A stretch of DNA of 64,000 nucleotides. Origin: an uncultured bacterium (lineage in GTDB: Bacteria; Verrucomicrobiota; Lentisphaeria; Oligosphaerales; Oligosphaeraceae). This document shows, piece by piece, positions 1-9,802 of this stretch; positions within the stretch are counted from its first letter, which is position 1, and every line of letters starts with the position of its first letter. The notes beneath the pieces were generated by a model. That model was not told the origin of the DNA, searched no databases, and worked only from the letters and a program-made list of their open reading frames with translations. The DNA lies in contig CACYQT010000006.1 in assembly GCA_902776645.1 (NCBI GenBank), positions 1 to 64,000 of the forward strand. The letters run 5' to 3'. The position numbers and the translations under genes are program-made.

Positions 1-99
1 GTCACGGAAACGCAGCTGCTAAAGGACCTGAAATCATATTTTGGGCTTGATGAAAAAGAAGCCAGACAGTATATGACCGAGGCTTTGGCAAAAGTGTGA
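1..99 (+). CDS. C-terminal end of an unidentified protein (cut by window edge)
   Basis: Frame 1 is open from the first base to a TGA at 97-99 and encodes 32 residues ending in EALAKV. The peptide is charged and looks helical (KDLKSYFGLDEKEARQYM). That is too little to name a family. The gene converges on the minus-strand hydrolase at 168-1442. Only the tail is in the window, so length and function cannot be judged. Confidence 0.5.
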   Translation, partial: VTETQLLKDLKSYFGLDEKEARQYMTEALAKV

Positions 100-167
100 C
101 ATCATGTGGCTGTCAGCACGCAAAGGCCTTATTATCAGGCATTACACGTGAATGGCAGCCACTGTTG

Positions 168-1442
168 TCATGCATCCAGCATGGAGCGGTGGATGCGGAT
201 GTAGTCGTCTTTGCGGACGTTCCACGACGGGTCTTCGCGGCCCGAGCATGTGCGGATGGCGGCCCCCATGAAGCCATGCGCCTTGAACTGGTCCGCCGCG
301 AACTGCAACAGCTCCCAGTATTTGTCGCATTTTTCCTCCCATTGCAGGAAGTTGCTCGCGCAGAACGTGCAGCCTTCCGCCATGACAAGCGGGACGCCCG
401 GACAATGAGCGTCACGGAAGGCGACCGCGCCGTCCAGCACATCGACGATTTTCTGCTGATACCGTTCATAGTCCTTTTCGAACTGGCGGATGAATTTAGC
501 TTCCAGTTCACCGACTTTCGCAGGATCTAGCTGCGAATAGAGCCAGATCCGGCGATACCATCCGTCTTCCGCGAACATGCGTCCGTTGCGGGATGCATAG
601 ATGTCCGCCAGCTGGCGATACGGATTCAAAAGATACGGCATGGCCTGGCTGTTTTCCTTCGGATCTTCGACATCGACGCCTCCCCACAGCAGACGCCCTT
701 CGAACAAGCTGTAGATTTCCCACAGATAATAGCAATGGCAGTTCCAAACTTGCAGATTATGTGGGAAAAGGTCGATATCCGTCCCGCCGACGGCGTAGGT
801 GTCGTAGGCGAACAGCACGTCCGGATGGCGTTTCCGCAACCACGCAATGGCCTCTTCGTGGTCTTTTCCAAAACGACGACGCTCCTCGCGGGACACATGG
901 TTGGAATTGCCATAATTCCCGACGAACTTCAGACCGTCCGCTTCGTTGAGAATTTCCGCGAAGGCGATTTGTTCAACATAACCATGCTGTCTAAGCAAAT
1001 CGATGATATGGCTGAGCTGCTCCGCGAAATATTGGAATTTTTCATGGTCGGGAATGGCGTGGAGCCGTTCGTTGAGGGCGTTGTCGCCGCAATACCAATA
1101 GGTATGGAGATAATACCATGACGACAAAATGATATGAATGCCATACTTTTTGGCGGCTTTGAAAAGTTCGAGCAGCCGCGCGACTAGATCGCAGTCGCCG
1201 CCGTTTCCGACGCACCATGACTGGCGGATGTTGCGTGTGAAGCCAGGATACGGCTCCTGAATAGGCACGACGCCGTTTGGCGGATTGGACGAAAAATCAA
1301 TGAGTCCCGCCCCGTCATCGACGCGGAGGCAATTGAAGCCGCGTTCGGCCGATTCGCGCACGACGGCGTCCAAATCGTGGTAAGCGCCGTTTCCGGGCGT
1401 GTCATGGATGCACCAGATGGGAAAGGAAATCGTGTATTTCAT
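168..1442 (-). CDS. Cellulase-like glycoside hydrolase (clan GH-A type TIM barrel)
   Basis: The protein has 424 residues when started at the ATG at 1442 (MKYTISFPIW). The open frame runs further upstream, but that part overlaps the divergent phosphoesterase gene and is low-quality sequence. N166-E167 in the segment AEILNEADG matches the Asn-Glu acid/base pair of clan GH-A hydrolases. E356 in VMAEGCTFC is placed like the nucleophile near the barrel's C-terminal end. The closest recognisable type is the sugar-binding cellulase-like family. There is no signal peptide, so it probably acts in the cytoplasm on imported oligosaccharides. The ribosome site is weak (GAAG). The substrate is unknown. 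Confidence 0.7.
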   Translation of the reverse strand: MKYTISFPIWCIHDTPGNGAYHDLDAVVRESAERGFNCLRVDDGAGLIDFSSNPPNGVVPIQEPYPGFTRNIRQSWCVGNGGDCDLVARLLELFKAAKKYGIHIILSSWYYLHTYWYCGDNALNERLHAIPDHEKFQYFAEQLSHIIDLLRQHGYVEQIAFAEILNEADGLKFVGNYGNSNHVSREERRRFGKDHEEAIAWLRKRHPDVLFAYDTYAVGGTDIDLFPHNLQVWNCHCYYLWEIYSLFEGRLLWGGVDVEDPKENSQAMPYLLNPYRQLADIYASRNGRMFAEDGWYRRIWLYSQLDPAKVGELEAKFIRQFEKDYERYQQKIVDVLDGAVAFRDAHCPGVPLVMAEGCTFCASNFLQWEEKCDKYWELLQFAADQFKAHGFMGAAIRTCSGREDPSWNVRKDDYIRIHRSMLDA

Positions 1443-1587
1443 GATGGCTTCAATCGTCTTGCGGAAGTTGATTTCTATTCGTTTGAGAATAATGTAATAG
1501 GTAAAGGCGATTTTGCCGCGTCCGGTTTCATTTTTCATGAAGACGACGCGGCAATCATGAAAACATTTTGAAAAGGAGCATTGGCCG

Positions 1588-2439
1588 ATGGCAAGTTTTT
1601 CAATGAACAGGAATTCCGTCAAGATCCATGGGACGGGAATCGCGAAGGCGACACGGCTGCTGGTCGTGAGCGACGCGCATTTGAGCGAAGACGATGAACG
1701 CGGCCTTCCGAACCAGGAGAACAGCAAACGCATGGCGGCCGCTTATCCGCAAGGACTTGCGAATTTCACGCAGATGCTTTCCGAACGGAAGACAGATGCT
1801 TACGACTACCTGTTGATGCTCGGCGACATGGTCAGTTTCCCGACGGCGAAAGGCGTGGAGACGGTCATGGAACTGGCTGGAAAAACAGGCCTTCCATTCG
1901 CCTACACGGCCGGCAATCATGACTGGCATTTCGAAGGGCTGCCCGGAACGGAAATCGCCTTGCGGCGCGAATGGGAGGCGAAGCGCCTCGCGCCGTTGTA
2001 CAAAGGGCGCAACCCGTTGTGCTACAGCATCGAACTGAACGGCTTGAATCTTGTCATGATGGACACTTCCGCCTGCGAAATCCTGCCCGAACAGCAGGCC
2101 TTCTGGCGTCGGCAAGTGGAAAAAGGTTTGCCGACGATTGTGTTCGGCCATATTCCGTTCTGGGTGCCCGGACGTGACGTTGGCTTCAGCGTCGGCCATC
2201 CAAATTGGAACGCCTCGACGGACGGCAATTGGAAAATCGAACAACGTCTTCGCTGGCCGGAAAGCGGCCACAGCAAGACGACGATGGATTTCCACAAGGA
2301 GGTTTTCGACGCGGAAAATCTGCTGGGGATCGTGGCGGGCCACATCCATGGGCAGAGCGTCGATTTCTATCGTGGAAAATTCCAGCTGGTCGTGCAGTCC
2401 GCCGCGTCCGGTGGCTTTATGGAAATGACGATTGATTAA
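1588..2439 (+). CDS. Calcineurin-like metallophosphoesterase
   Basis: This 283-residue protein carries the metal-binding series of the calcineurin-like phosphoesterase fold in order: SDAHL (about residue 28), GDMV (about 78), GNHDWH (about 106), GHIPFW and, near the C-terminus, GHIHG. These residues bind two metal ions that activate water to cleave phosphomono- or phosphodiesters. There is no signal peptide. AAAGGAG stands 8 bases before the ATG. It is divergent from the cellulase-like gene and 29 bp upstream of pepF. The substrate cannot be read from the sequence. Confidence 0.85.
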   Translation: MASFSMNRNSVKIHGTGIAKATRLLVVSDAHLSEDDERGLPNQENSKRMAAAYPQGLANFTQMLSERKTDAYDYLLMLGDMVSFPTAKGVETVMELAGKTGLPFAYTAGNHDWHFEGLPGTEIALRREWEAKRLAPLYKGRNPLCYSIELNGLNLVMMDTSACEILPEQQAFWRRQVEKGLPTIVFGHIPFWVPGRDVGFSVGHPNWNASTDGNWKIEQRLRWPESGHSKTTMDFHKEVFDAENLLGIVAGHIHGQSVDFYRGKFQLVVQSAASGGFMEMTID

Positions 2440-2468
2440 GTTTAATACATCAATATAAAGGAGTTACG

Positions 2469-4235
2469 ATGAGCGACAAAAAACAGCTGCCGACATGGGA
2501 TCTGGAGGCGATTTATCCGACGACGAAGGCTTGGGAGGAGGATTTCGCCAAATTGAAAGGCCTGGCGGAGGCCTGCCTCGCCTTCAAGGGGAAGCTGGCG
2601 AAATCCGCAAAGACGCTGCGTGACTGCTATGAAGCGATGGACGCATACGGCCGTCTGTGCGAAAAAGTCTATGTCTATGCGTCGATGAAATCCGACGAAA
2701 ACACGTTGGATTCAGAGAACCGCGGCCGCGTCGGTCGCATCGAATCTCTGTTCGCCGAACTCGCGCCGTGTTTCGCATGGTTCGATCCGGAACTGCTGGC
2801 GATTCCGTCCAAGACCATGGATGCGTATCTGAAATCAGACACGTTGTCGTTCTACAAACGGAGCATCCAGGAGGCGTTGCGCGGCCGCGAACACACGCTG
2901 TCCGAACCGGAGGAACGGCTTCTCGGCATGTATTCCGAAGTGCTCGGCGCGCCGGAAAGCACGTTCTCCATCTTGAACGACGGCGATCTGACGTTCGGCA
3001 AGCTGAAGAACGGCGCAGGCGAAACGATGGAACTAACGCACGGGACGTATCATCTGTTCATGGAGGACGCGGATCGCGACGTCCGCAAGGCCGCGTTCCG
3101 CAAGCTTTATACCACATATAAAAAGTACCGTAATACATTCGCAACGACATTGGATTTCGCCGTGAAAAGCCATGCGGTTTCGGCGAACGTGCGACATTTC
3201 CCATCCGCGCTGAACGCCGCATTGTTCGGCGACAAAGTTCCCGAAAGCGTTTACCGCCAATTGATTGAGACGGTCCACAGCCGCGTCCCGCATCTGAAGC
3301 GCTACTTGGAAGTGCGCCGCAAAATGTTGAAACTGGACAAGTTGGACATGTACGATGTCTATAATCCGCTGCTGCCGTCCTGCCGTTGCCATTACACATG
3401 GGAGGAAGCCATGAAAACGGTGAAGGCGGCCTTGAAACCGATGGGTAAGGAATACTGCGACGCGTTGGAACTCGCCTTCAAGCAACGTTGGATCGACGTG
3501 CCCGAACGGAAGGGCAAGCGTTCCGGCGGCTATTCCGGCGGTTGCTATGACACGTATCCGTACATTCTTCTGAATTTCCAAGGCACGTTGGACGATGTGT
3601 TTACGTTGGCTCATGAGCTTGGCCATTCGCTCCATTCATACTATTCGCGCAAATACCAGCCATATCATTATCATGGCTACAAGATTTTCGTGGCGGAGGT
3701 CGCCTCCACGACGAATGAAATCCTGCTCGCCGAATATCTGCTCGCAAAAACGAAAGACAAGGATGTGCGGACATATCTGCTCTGCCATCTGGCCGATGAA
3801 ATCCGCCTGACCATCTACCGCCAGACGATGTTCGCGGAATTCGAGCTGAAAATCCATGAACATGCGGAACGCCATGAGCCGCTGACCGCCGATCTGCTGG
3901 AAAGCGAATACTACGACATGAACGAATTCTACCACGGCCTGAAGGCCGACAAGCTCATCGGCCTTGAATGGGCGCGGATTCCGCACATGTACTATAATTT
4001 CTATGTTTACAAATACGCGACCGGCATGTCCGCCGCGATCCAGCTGGCGAACAGGATTCTGAAGGAAGGCAAGCCCGCATTGGACGATTATTTCGGCTTC
4101 CTGAAGGCCGGCGGCAGCCGCGATGTACTGGACATCATGCGCGGCGCAGGCGTGGATCTGGAAAAGCCCGAACCCGTCGCGGCGGCGTTGGATTACTTTG
4201 GGACGATTGTCGATCGTCTGGAAAAACTGTGCTGA
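2469..4235 (+). CDS. pepF: Oligoendopeptidase F, family M3 zinc peptidase
   Basis: The protein has 588 residues, normal for bacterial oligoendopeptidase F. The HEXXH zinc motif is HELGH at residues 382-386, followed by the third-ligand region EVASTTNE about 25 residues later. Family members are cytoplasmic and degrade short peptides. AAAGGAG precedes the ATG. The gene follows the phosphoesterase closely and ends 15 bp before the best start of the secreted GH5 gene, so the three may share a transcript although their roles look unrelated. Confidence 0.93.
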   Translation: MSDKKQLPTWDLEAIYPTTKAWEEDFAKLKGLAEACLAFKGKLAKSAKTLRDCYEAMDAYGRLCEKVYVYASMKSDENTLDSENRGRVGRIESLFAELAPCFAWFDPELLAIPSKTMDAYLKSDTLSFYKRSIQEALRGREHTLSEPEERLLGMYSEVLGAPESTFSILNDGDLTFGKLKNGAGETMELTHGTYHLFMEDADRDVRKAAFRKLYTTYKKYRNTFATTLDFAVKSHAVSANVRHFPSALNAALFGDKVPESVYRQLIETVHSRVPHLKRYLEVRRKMLKLDKLDMYDVYNPLLPSCRCHYTWEEAMKTVKAALKPMGKEYCDALELAFKQRWIDVPERKGKRSGGYSGGCYDTYPYILLNFQGTLDDVFTLAHELGHSLHSYYSRKYQPYHYHGYKIFVAEVASTTNEILLAEYLLAKTKDKDVRTYLLCHLADEIRLTIYRQTMFAEFELKIHEHAERHEPLTADLLESEYYDMNEFYHGLKADKLIGLEWARIPHMYYNFYVYKYATGMSAAIQLANRILKEGKPALDDYFGFLKAGGSRDVLDIMRGAGVDLEKPEPVAAALDYFGTIVDRLEKLC

Positions 4236-4250
4236 TGGAGGTGCATGAAA

Positions 4251-5885
4251 ATGAGACTTTTATTAGGCTTGGCGATGATGGTTGGAATCGGAACGGCAAT
4301 GGGAGACGTGACATGGCCGAAAACAGAAGAGGAAATCAAGCGTTGGGATACCGATAAACGTTACGCCTCATGGGAGAAGGACGAAGCGGGAACGAATGTG
4401 CTGAAAGTCCATGTGCCGCCGGAAAAACGGAATGAAATCGGCGGCGTCATGGGGGCGCATCTGCTGTTCGACATCACGCCGTATCGCGGTAAACAGCTGG
4501 AAATCAGCGTCGAGACGAAGCATGTCAATTTGACGAAGCCGTCGAAGAGCTGGCTCGGTTTCAAGATGATGCTGGTCTACAAGTCCAACGGCCGCTTTTT
4601 TTATCCGGGCGGCGGCAACGGCGGCAACACGCCCGTCAACACGGATTGGCGGCGGCCCACGATCGTGGCGCAAATTCCGGAAGATGCGACAGTAGGACGC
4701 ATGGAACTCGGCGTGCAGGATGCCACGGGAACGTTGTGGTTCAAGAACTTGCGGTTCAGAATCGTCGAAATCTATCCGGATGTCGCAAAGCTGCCCGACG
4801 ACTTCAAATGCGAGTATTCGGATGCCGTGAGAAATATGCCCGTCATGCGCGGTTGCATGAGCCCCAGTTTGACGAACGGCGCGAAGGCGGAGGATTTGCA
4901 CGAACTGGCCTCATGGGGCGCGAACGTCATCCGCTGGCAGGTGAACGCGCCTAAAGAAGCGTTGCGCGACATCGATAAGATGAAGGCCATTTTCGAGCAG
5001 CATCTGAAGAATCTGGACGTTCATATCCCGCAGCTGCGGAAAGACGGTCTGCAGGTGATTTTCGACTTCCATGCGGTTCCGGGCGGCCGCATCAATGCAT
5101 CCGCCATCGCGGGAACGGCGGGAACGCTTGCGGGTGAAGCCGCCAATGCGGATGGAAATAGCTTTACGATGTTCTTCGACAAGAAGTACTTGGATGCATT
5201 TGTCGATTTGTGGCGGATGGTGGCGCGGCATTATAAAGACGAACCAATTGTCGTCGGTTATGATTTGTACAACGAGCCAGTCCAGATCAACAAAGTCAAC
5301 TACGACTATCTGTATTGCCAATATGAGGCCGCGAAGGCGATTCGTGAAATTGATGCGGAGAAGCCGATCATCATCGCCGCCAATCAATGGAGCAGCGCGG
5401 CCGCTTTCAACTATCTTAAACCTTTGCCGTTGAAGAATTTGATCTATCAAGGGCACATGTACGAACCAGGCAGTTTCACCCATCAGGGCGTCGGCTGGGA
5501 GAACATGAAAAAGATTCTGGACGGCAGTTTGAAACTGAAAGGTTATCCAGGCTGGTTCGACAATTTCTATTATGATAAAAAAGAACTTCGCAAAATCCTG
5601 AAGCCCATCCGCGACTTCCAGCTTAAGTACAACGCGCGCATCTACATGGGCGAATTCTCCGCCATCCGCTTCGCGCCAGGCGCGGCGCAGTACATACAGG
5701 ATGTCATCGAACTGTTTGAAGAATATGGATGGGACTGGTCGTACCATGCGTTCCGCGAATGGTTCAACTGGAGCGTGGAATACGATGAGAATCCGCACAA
5801 CAACGAACCTGCCAAACAAGACACGGAACGGAAGAAAATTCTGCTCAAATACTTCGGCAAGAACGTAAAGCCCAAATTGGACTAA
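4251..5885 (+). CDS. Secreted GH5-type glycoside hydrolase with N-terminal beta-sandwich
   Basis: The start is set at the ATG at 4251 because GGAGGT at 4237-4242 is 8 bases away. The in-frame ATG at 4245 would be only 2 bases from it. The product has 544 residues and a signal peptide (MRLLLGLAMMVGIGTAMGD). Residues about 20-165 resemble a carbohydrate-binding beta-sandwich, and the TIM barrel follows. N341-E342 (YDLYNEP) and E468 (YMGEFSAIRF) fit the acid/base and nucleophile of GH5 retaining enzymes. It is probably an extracytoplasmic beta-glycanase. It sits just ahead of a DUF4838 gene and a serine hydrolase, suggesting a glycan-use group. Confidence 0.87.
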   Translation: MRLLLGLAMMVGIGTAMGDVTWPKTEEEIKRWDTDKRYASWEKDEAGTNVLKVHVPPEKRNEIGGVMGAHLLFDITPYRGKQLEISVETKHVNLTKPSKSWLGFKMMLVYKSNGRFFYPGGGNGGNTPVNTDWRRPTIVAQIPEDATVGRMELGVQDATGTLWFKNLRFRIVEIYPDVAKLPDDFKCEYSDAVRNMPVMRGCMSPSLTNGAKAEDLHELASWGANVIRWQVNAPKEALRDIDKMKAIFEQHLKNLDVHIPQLRKDGLQVIFDFHAVPGGRINASAIAGTAGTLAGEAANADGNSFTMFFDKKYLDAFVDLWRMVARHYKDEPIVVGYDLYNEPVQINKVNYDYLYCQYEAAKAIREIDAEKPIIIAANQWSSAAAFNYLKPLPLKNLIYQGHMYEPGSFTHQGVGWENMKKILDGSLKLKGYPGWFDNFYYDKKELRKILKPIRDFQLKYNARIYMGEFSAIRFAPGAAQYIQDVIELFEEYGWDWSYHAFREWFNWSVEYDENPHNNEPAKQDTERKKILLKYFGKNVKPKLD

Positions 5886-5897
5886 AAGGAGGACAAG

Positions 5898-8189
5898 ATG
5901 AGATTCACTTGGTCGCTGCTGGCGTTGCTCGGAATGCCGTCGCTGATGATGGCGCAATCCTATTTCATCAAAGGGCCGGAGGTTCCAAAACCGTCTGAAA
6001 AGACCGCCATTCAGGAAATGACCGACTATCTGGCCCGCCGCATTGGCGACAAGACGTTGTCGATCGGCGGCAAGACGCCCGTCACGTTCCAGATTGGCGA
6101 CACGGAACTTGCACGTCAGCAGAAGTGCCTTTCGACCGAACTGGAGGATGAACGGTGGGTTATCCGCTCCGTCGGCGACCAGATTCTCATCAACGGCGGC
6201 GGGACGCGCGGCGTCCTCTACGCCGCCTACCATTTTCTGGAAGACTTCTGCGACATCCACTGGTGGTCCGACTATGAAGAATACGTGCCACAAGCATCGT
6301 CACTGACGTTGGATACGTTGAACGAGACAGGCAAGCCTGTCTTCCTCTACCGTGACATCTACCGCACGCACAAAAGCCCTGACAGCGCAAAAACGGCCAT
6401 CCGCAATCGCCTCAACCGCGACGGCGGCGAAGGCCTTGCGCTCCTGCCAGCGGAACTCGGCGGTTCCTTCGCCTACGGCAGCCCCTCCCACACCCATACG
6501 TTCGACCGATACATTCCTTTTGAGAAATACGGAACGGATCATCCCGAATATTTTTCTCTTGTCAACGGAATACGCATCGGCGGACAATTGAAAGGACAAC
6601 TTTGCCTGACGAATCCCGCCCTGAAGCAGATGTTCCTCTCGCAGATATTACGGAACATCAAGCAGGACAAGGAGATAGCGGCAAAGAAAGGCTGCCCGCC
6701 GCCGCGCATCTATGACGTCAGCATGAACGACAACCGCAACATCTGCACCTGCGATCAATGCAAAGCGGAGCAGGAACAGTTCAATCCGTCAGGCCATTAT
6801 CTGAAATTCGTGAACTGGATCGCAGGCGAAGTCGCCAAAACCTATCCGGATCTTTATATCAGCACATTGGCCTATTTCTATACGGAACCGCCACCGAAAG
6901 GCGGCGTCCGTGCGGCGGACAATGTCATTGTCAAATTGTGCGACACACGCACAAACCAAGCCGCTTCCATTCTGGAAAAAGACAACAAAATATTTTTTGA
7001 TTTTTTGACCTCATGGAAAAACTATGCCAAAAATCTTTTCATCTGGGACTACGCCATCACCTTCACGCAGGGTGTCACCGGCTTCCCGTTCGCCAGCGAA
7101 TTCCACTATGGTGACTTGTACAGGACGTACCATGAAAACAACGTCACGGGCGTCTTCTGGGAGCATGAGAGACCACATGTCGCTGATTTCTATGAACTTA
7201 AGTTTTTCCTTGAGACAAAGCTGTTCGAGGATCCCTATCAGGATGTCGAAAAACTGATCAATCTTTTCATGGACCGATACTACGGGCCCGCGGCGAAATA
7301 CATGCTCGAATACCGTCGGACGCTTGATGCCGCCCGAAAGAAAAACAGCGGTTTCATCAGCTGGTTCCCTCCAATCGACGCCTTCCAGTATATTAGAAAG
7401 GAAGACATCATCAAATGCCAGTCGCTTTTCGATGAGGCGGAAAAGACCGTGGCCGACGACACTGTCCGTTTCGCACGGGTGCGGCATGGCCGCGTCGGGC
7501 TGGACAGATTGACGTGCCATATCGCCAACCCGCTGATTTACCATAGTTTGCAAAAGAAAGAGACAGATGGCCAACTGAAGCGGTTGGCCGTTGAGGCTTG
7601 CAAACGCGTTGCTGAGACCCGCGCCTCCTGGGTGGAAAAATGGAGCAACAATAAAGGCATTCTTCAACAGTTTGAAAATGAATTGGCGGTGATGTCCATG
7701 GAAATTGAAGAGAAACCCATACCGCCGGAATTGCAGGGAAGAAGTTTCTATGACTTCTATCCGAACTGCTTCCAGAATCATCAAGCCAATTTGATCAAGC
7801 TGGTCGATGACGCGGAAAGCCCCGTCGGGAAGGCATTCCGAACAGATGTCGATCCGGAAAAAATGAAATATTATGATCTGCCGTTTGGCATGGGAGTCTA
7901 TGACCAGCGGAACACCAAGACGATCATTTCCACGAAATTCGACAAGCCTTACGGCAAAGGCTACAACTGGTACAAGCTGCCTGGAATCATCCACTTGCCA
8001 AAAGATGGATATGTTTATCTGACTCGCGCGTGGACAACAAAGGTCGGTCTATCGAATCCTGAAATCGCTGAAAGGGATTTTGAAATCTGGGCCTCCGTAA
8101 AATTCACAGGTCCGAAATTCTTTGCAGACAGCACAGATAAAAACTATATCTACATCGACCGCGTCGTCTTGGTGGAACCGCAAAAATGA
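5898..8189 (+). CDS. Secreted DUF4838 protein (alpha-glucuronidase-like N-domain)
   Basis: The 763-residue protein starts with a signal peptide (MRFTWSLLALLGMPSLMMAQ) behind a strong AAAGGAGG site. The N-terminal 120 residues have the pattern of the alpha-glucuronidase-type N-domain (TAIQEMTDYLARRIGD, then GGTRGVLYAAYHFLED). The central block includes VSMNDNRNICTCDQC and YISTLAYFYTEPPPKG, typical of DUF4838. The C-terminal 200 residues look like a beta-sandwich. The family is common in PVC and Bacteroidetes polysaccharide loci, but its reaction is not established. The last codon overlaps the next gene by ATGA. It is one of three family members in this window. Confidence 0.83.
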   Translation: MRFTWSLLALLGMPSLMMAQSYFIKGPEVPKPSEKTAIQEMTDYLARRIGDKTLSIGGKTPVTFQIGDTELARQQKCLSTELEDERWVIRSVGDQILINGGGTRGVLYAAYHFLEDFCDIHWWSDYEEYVPQASSLTLDTLNETGKPVFLYRDIYRTHKSPDSAKTAIRNRLNRDGGEGLALLPAELGGSFAYGSPSHTHTFDRYIPFEKYGTDHPEYFSLVNGIRIGGQLKGQLCLTNPALKQMFLSQILRNIKQDKEIAAKKGCPPPRIYDVSMNDNRNICTCDQCKAEQEQFNPSGHYLKFVNWIAGEVAKTYPDLYISTLAYFYTEPPPKGGVRAADNVIVKLCDTRTNQAASILEKDNKIFFDFLTSWKNYAKNLFIWDYAITFTQGVTGFPFASEFHYGDLYRTYHENNVTGVFWEHERPHVADFYELKFFLETKLFEDPYQDVEKLINLFMDRYYGPAAKYMLEYRRTLDAARKKNSGFISWFPPIDAFQYIRKEDIIKCQSLFDEAEKTVADDTVRFARVRHGRVGLDRLTCHIANPLIYHSLQKKETDGQLKRLAVEACKRVAETRASWVEKWSNNKGILQQFENELAVMSMEIEEKPIPPELQGRSFYDFYPNCFQNHQANLIKLVDDAESPVGKAFRTDVDPEKMKYYDLPFGMGVYDQRNTKTIISTKFDKPYGKGYNWYKLPGIIHLPKDGYVYLTRAWTTKVGLSNPEIAERDFEIWASVKFTGPKFFADSTDKNYIYIDRVVLVEPQK

Positions 8190-9235
8190 ACAAGGCATTC
8201 ATTGAAAAAATCGTGGCGGACGACATCCGCGACGGCGTCATTCTCGGCGAAGCCATTCTGACAGGCAGCCCCGAAGGTGAGCTGTTCTCCTATTGCGCAG
8301 GCCATGCGACGCTTGCGCAAGACACGCCCATGACGTTGGATACAGTCATCGACGGCGCAAGCACGACAAAAGTCGTGGCGGTCGTCACCGCCCTCCTGAT
8401 TCTCCACAAGCGCGGGCTGATCGATTTCGATGCGCCGTTCACAAACTATCTGCCGCAATATGAAGCAAGACTGGATCATGTCGTGACGATTCGCCAGATG
8501 GCCAATCATGTTTCCGGCTTCAACGATTTTGTCAGGCGGGATGATGGCCAGCGGCTGTATTATGCAGAAGACGGCGCAACGATGATGAAAAATCTCATGC
8601 GGCTTCCGCCGCCGAAGCCGCCGTCCGCCCATGCGGAATACGCCTGCTGGAACTACATCCTTCTTGCGCAGATCATCGAAGCGATTACAGGTGAACGGCT
8701 TGACGATTTCTGCATGCGGGAGATCTTCCAGCCGCTGGACATGGATTCGACATCGCTGGGCAAGCCGCGGGCGGATATTCCGCCCAAGCGTCTGGCCCAG
8801 ACGTTCGGCACGAAACAGCCTGGCGAAATCTCCGACTATATCGCATACCGCCTCTTCCGCGACGGTTTCCGCACAGGCAACGCAGGCTTGTTCTGCACGG
8901 CCCATGACTACGCGAAACTGCTGTCATGCGTCATCAACCATGGACGATATGGCGGCGGACAACTTTTTGATGAACGAGAATTTTCGGAAATTTCTCCGGA
9001 CAAGCAAGATAAGACAGATGGATACCGTCGTTTCGGCTGGGTTGTCCGCGACAAGCATTCCTGTGACGAATGCTTTGGCACATCGCTTCTGCACAGCGGC
9101 TGGAGCGGCCAGACCATCTTCCTTGACGTGGAGAAACGTCTGTACATCATCGTTCTGACGCCGCGCATCGGCGACTACGAACGCGCCAAACAGCACCGCT
9201 TCGACGTCATCAACCATTTGTATAAGAATATTTAG
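8186..9235 (+). CDS. Serine hydrolase, beta-lactamase-related (class C-like fold)
   Basis: This 349-residue protein begins in an ATGA overlap with the DUF4838 gene, implying coupled translation. S59-T-T-K62 is the SxxK active site of penicillin-binding-protein-like hydrolases. At residue 152 the sequence is YACWNY where most relatives have Y-x-N followed by a similar helix, so the usual Asn is replaced by Cys. HSGWSG near residue 305 stands where class C enzymes have the third motif. There is no signal peptide. Family members are esterases, D-amino-acid peptidases or transacylases. Here an esterase acting on acylated sugars would suit the neighbours, which is an inference. Confidence 0.8.
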   Translation: MNKAFIEKIVADDIRDGVILGEAILTGSPEGELFSYCAGHATLAQDTPMTLDTVIDGASTTKVVAVVTALLILHKRGLIDFDAPFTNYLPQYEARLDHVVTIRQMANHVSGFNDFVRRDDGQRLYYAEDGATMMKNLMRLPPPKPPSAHAEYACWNYILLAQIIEAITGERLDDFCMREIFQPLDMDSTSLGKPRADIPPKRLAQTFGTKQPGEISDYIAYRLFRDGFRTGNAGLFCTAHDYAKLLSCVINHGRYGGGQLFDEREFSEISPDKQDKTDGYRRFGWVVRDKHSCDECFGTSLLHSGWSGQTIFLDVEKRLYIIVLTPRIGDYERAKQHRFDVINHLYKNI

Positions 9236-9263
9236 GAACTTCGAGCAAGAGGAATATCTAACT

Positions 9264-9683
9264 ATGACAAAAGAAGAACTTTTACTGGCTGCGAAATCAC
9301 TACATTACACAGAAAAATTGGCTTTAGCACAAAGCCTAATTCAGCAAGCACGTCAAGATTTGGAGCAAATCACGAGTCAATTACACCCATGCGCCGCTGC
9401 TGATATGGTCAAACAAACTTCAACAGCCACAAAATCTGACACACCACAAATCGAACAGGCAGCCCCCCTAAAAGAAACACCGGCAGAATTATCTTTTGAT
9501 GATATCGTGGCCAGACTTCGCAAATTGAATTGCAAAAAGGAAAAAACAATGATGAATTCAATCGCTGCCATGTATCAATTCCGTGGAGGTATTTCTGAAA
9601 CTGACGTCAAGAAGATCATTCTCAAAATGAGCATGCAAAAAATCATTTCTATAAGTGAGACAGGAGCGATTACATGGAAATGA
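9264..9683 (+). CDS. Hypothetical protein, helical N-terminus and winged-helix-like C-terminus
   Basis: The protein has 139 residues. The first 50 form amphipathic helices (TEKLALAQSLIQQARQDLEQ). A Thr/Pro-rich linker spans about 50-78. The last 55 residues (DIVARLRKLN ... MMNSIAAMYQFRGGISETDVKKI ... ITW) have the helix-turn-helix-wing rhythm of a small DNA- or RNA-binding domain. Base composition is more AT-rich than upstream genes. It lies between the serine hydrolase and an Rpn-type nuclease, in what looks like a recently acquired stretch. No family is recognised. Confidence 0.6.
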   Translation: MTKEELLLAAKSLHYTEKLALAQSLIQQARQDLEQITSQLHPCAAADMVKQTSTATKSDTPQIEQAAPLKETPAELSFDDIVARLRKLNCKKEKTMMNSIAAMYQFRGGISETDVKKIILKMSMQKIISISETGAITWK

Positions 9684-9802
9684 AAAGATTGTTTCTATAA
9701 ATATTCCTTATTTTTTTATTATTTTCATTTGATAATATATAATTATAGATTAGTTTATAGTCATGCTACCCATCACACACCATAGATTAGGAGTGATTGA
9801 CC

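Noticed and set aside
1443-1733. N-terminal extension of the cellulase-like gene
   Set aside because: The extra 97 codons overlap the divergent phosphoesterase gene and its promoter and look like antisense sequence; MKYTISFPIW is a natural start.
9797-9802. TTG start for the Rpn nuclease
   Set aside because: The ATG at 9803 has better spacing from AGGAG and is the usual start codon.
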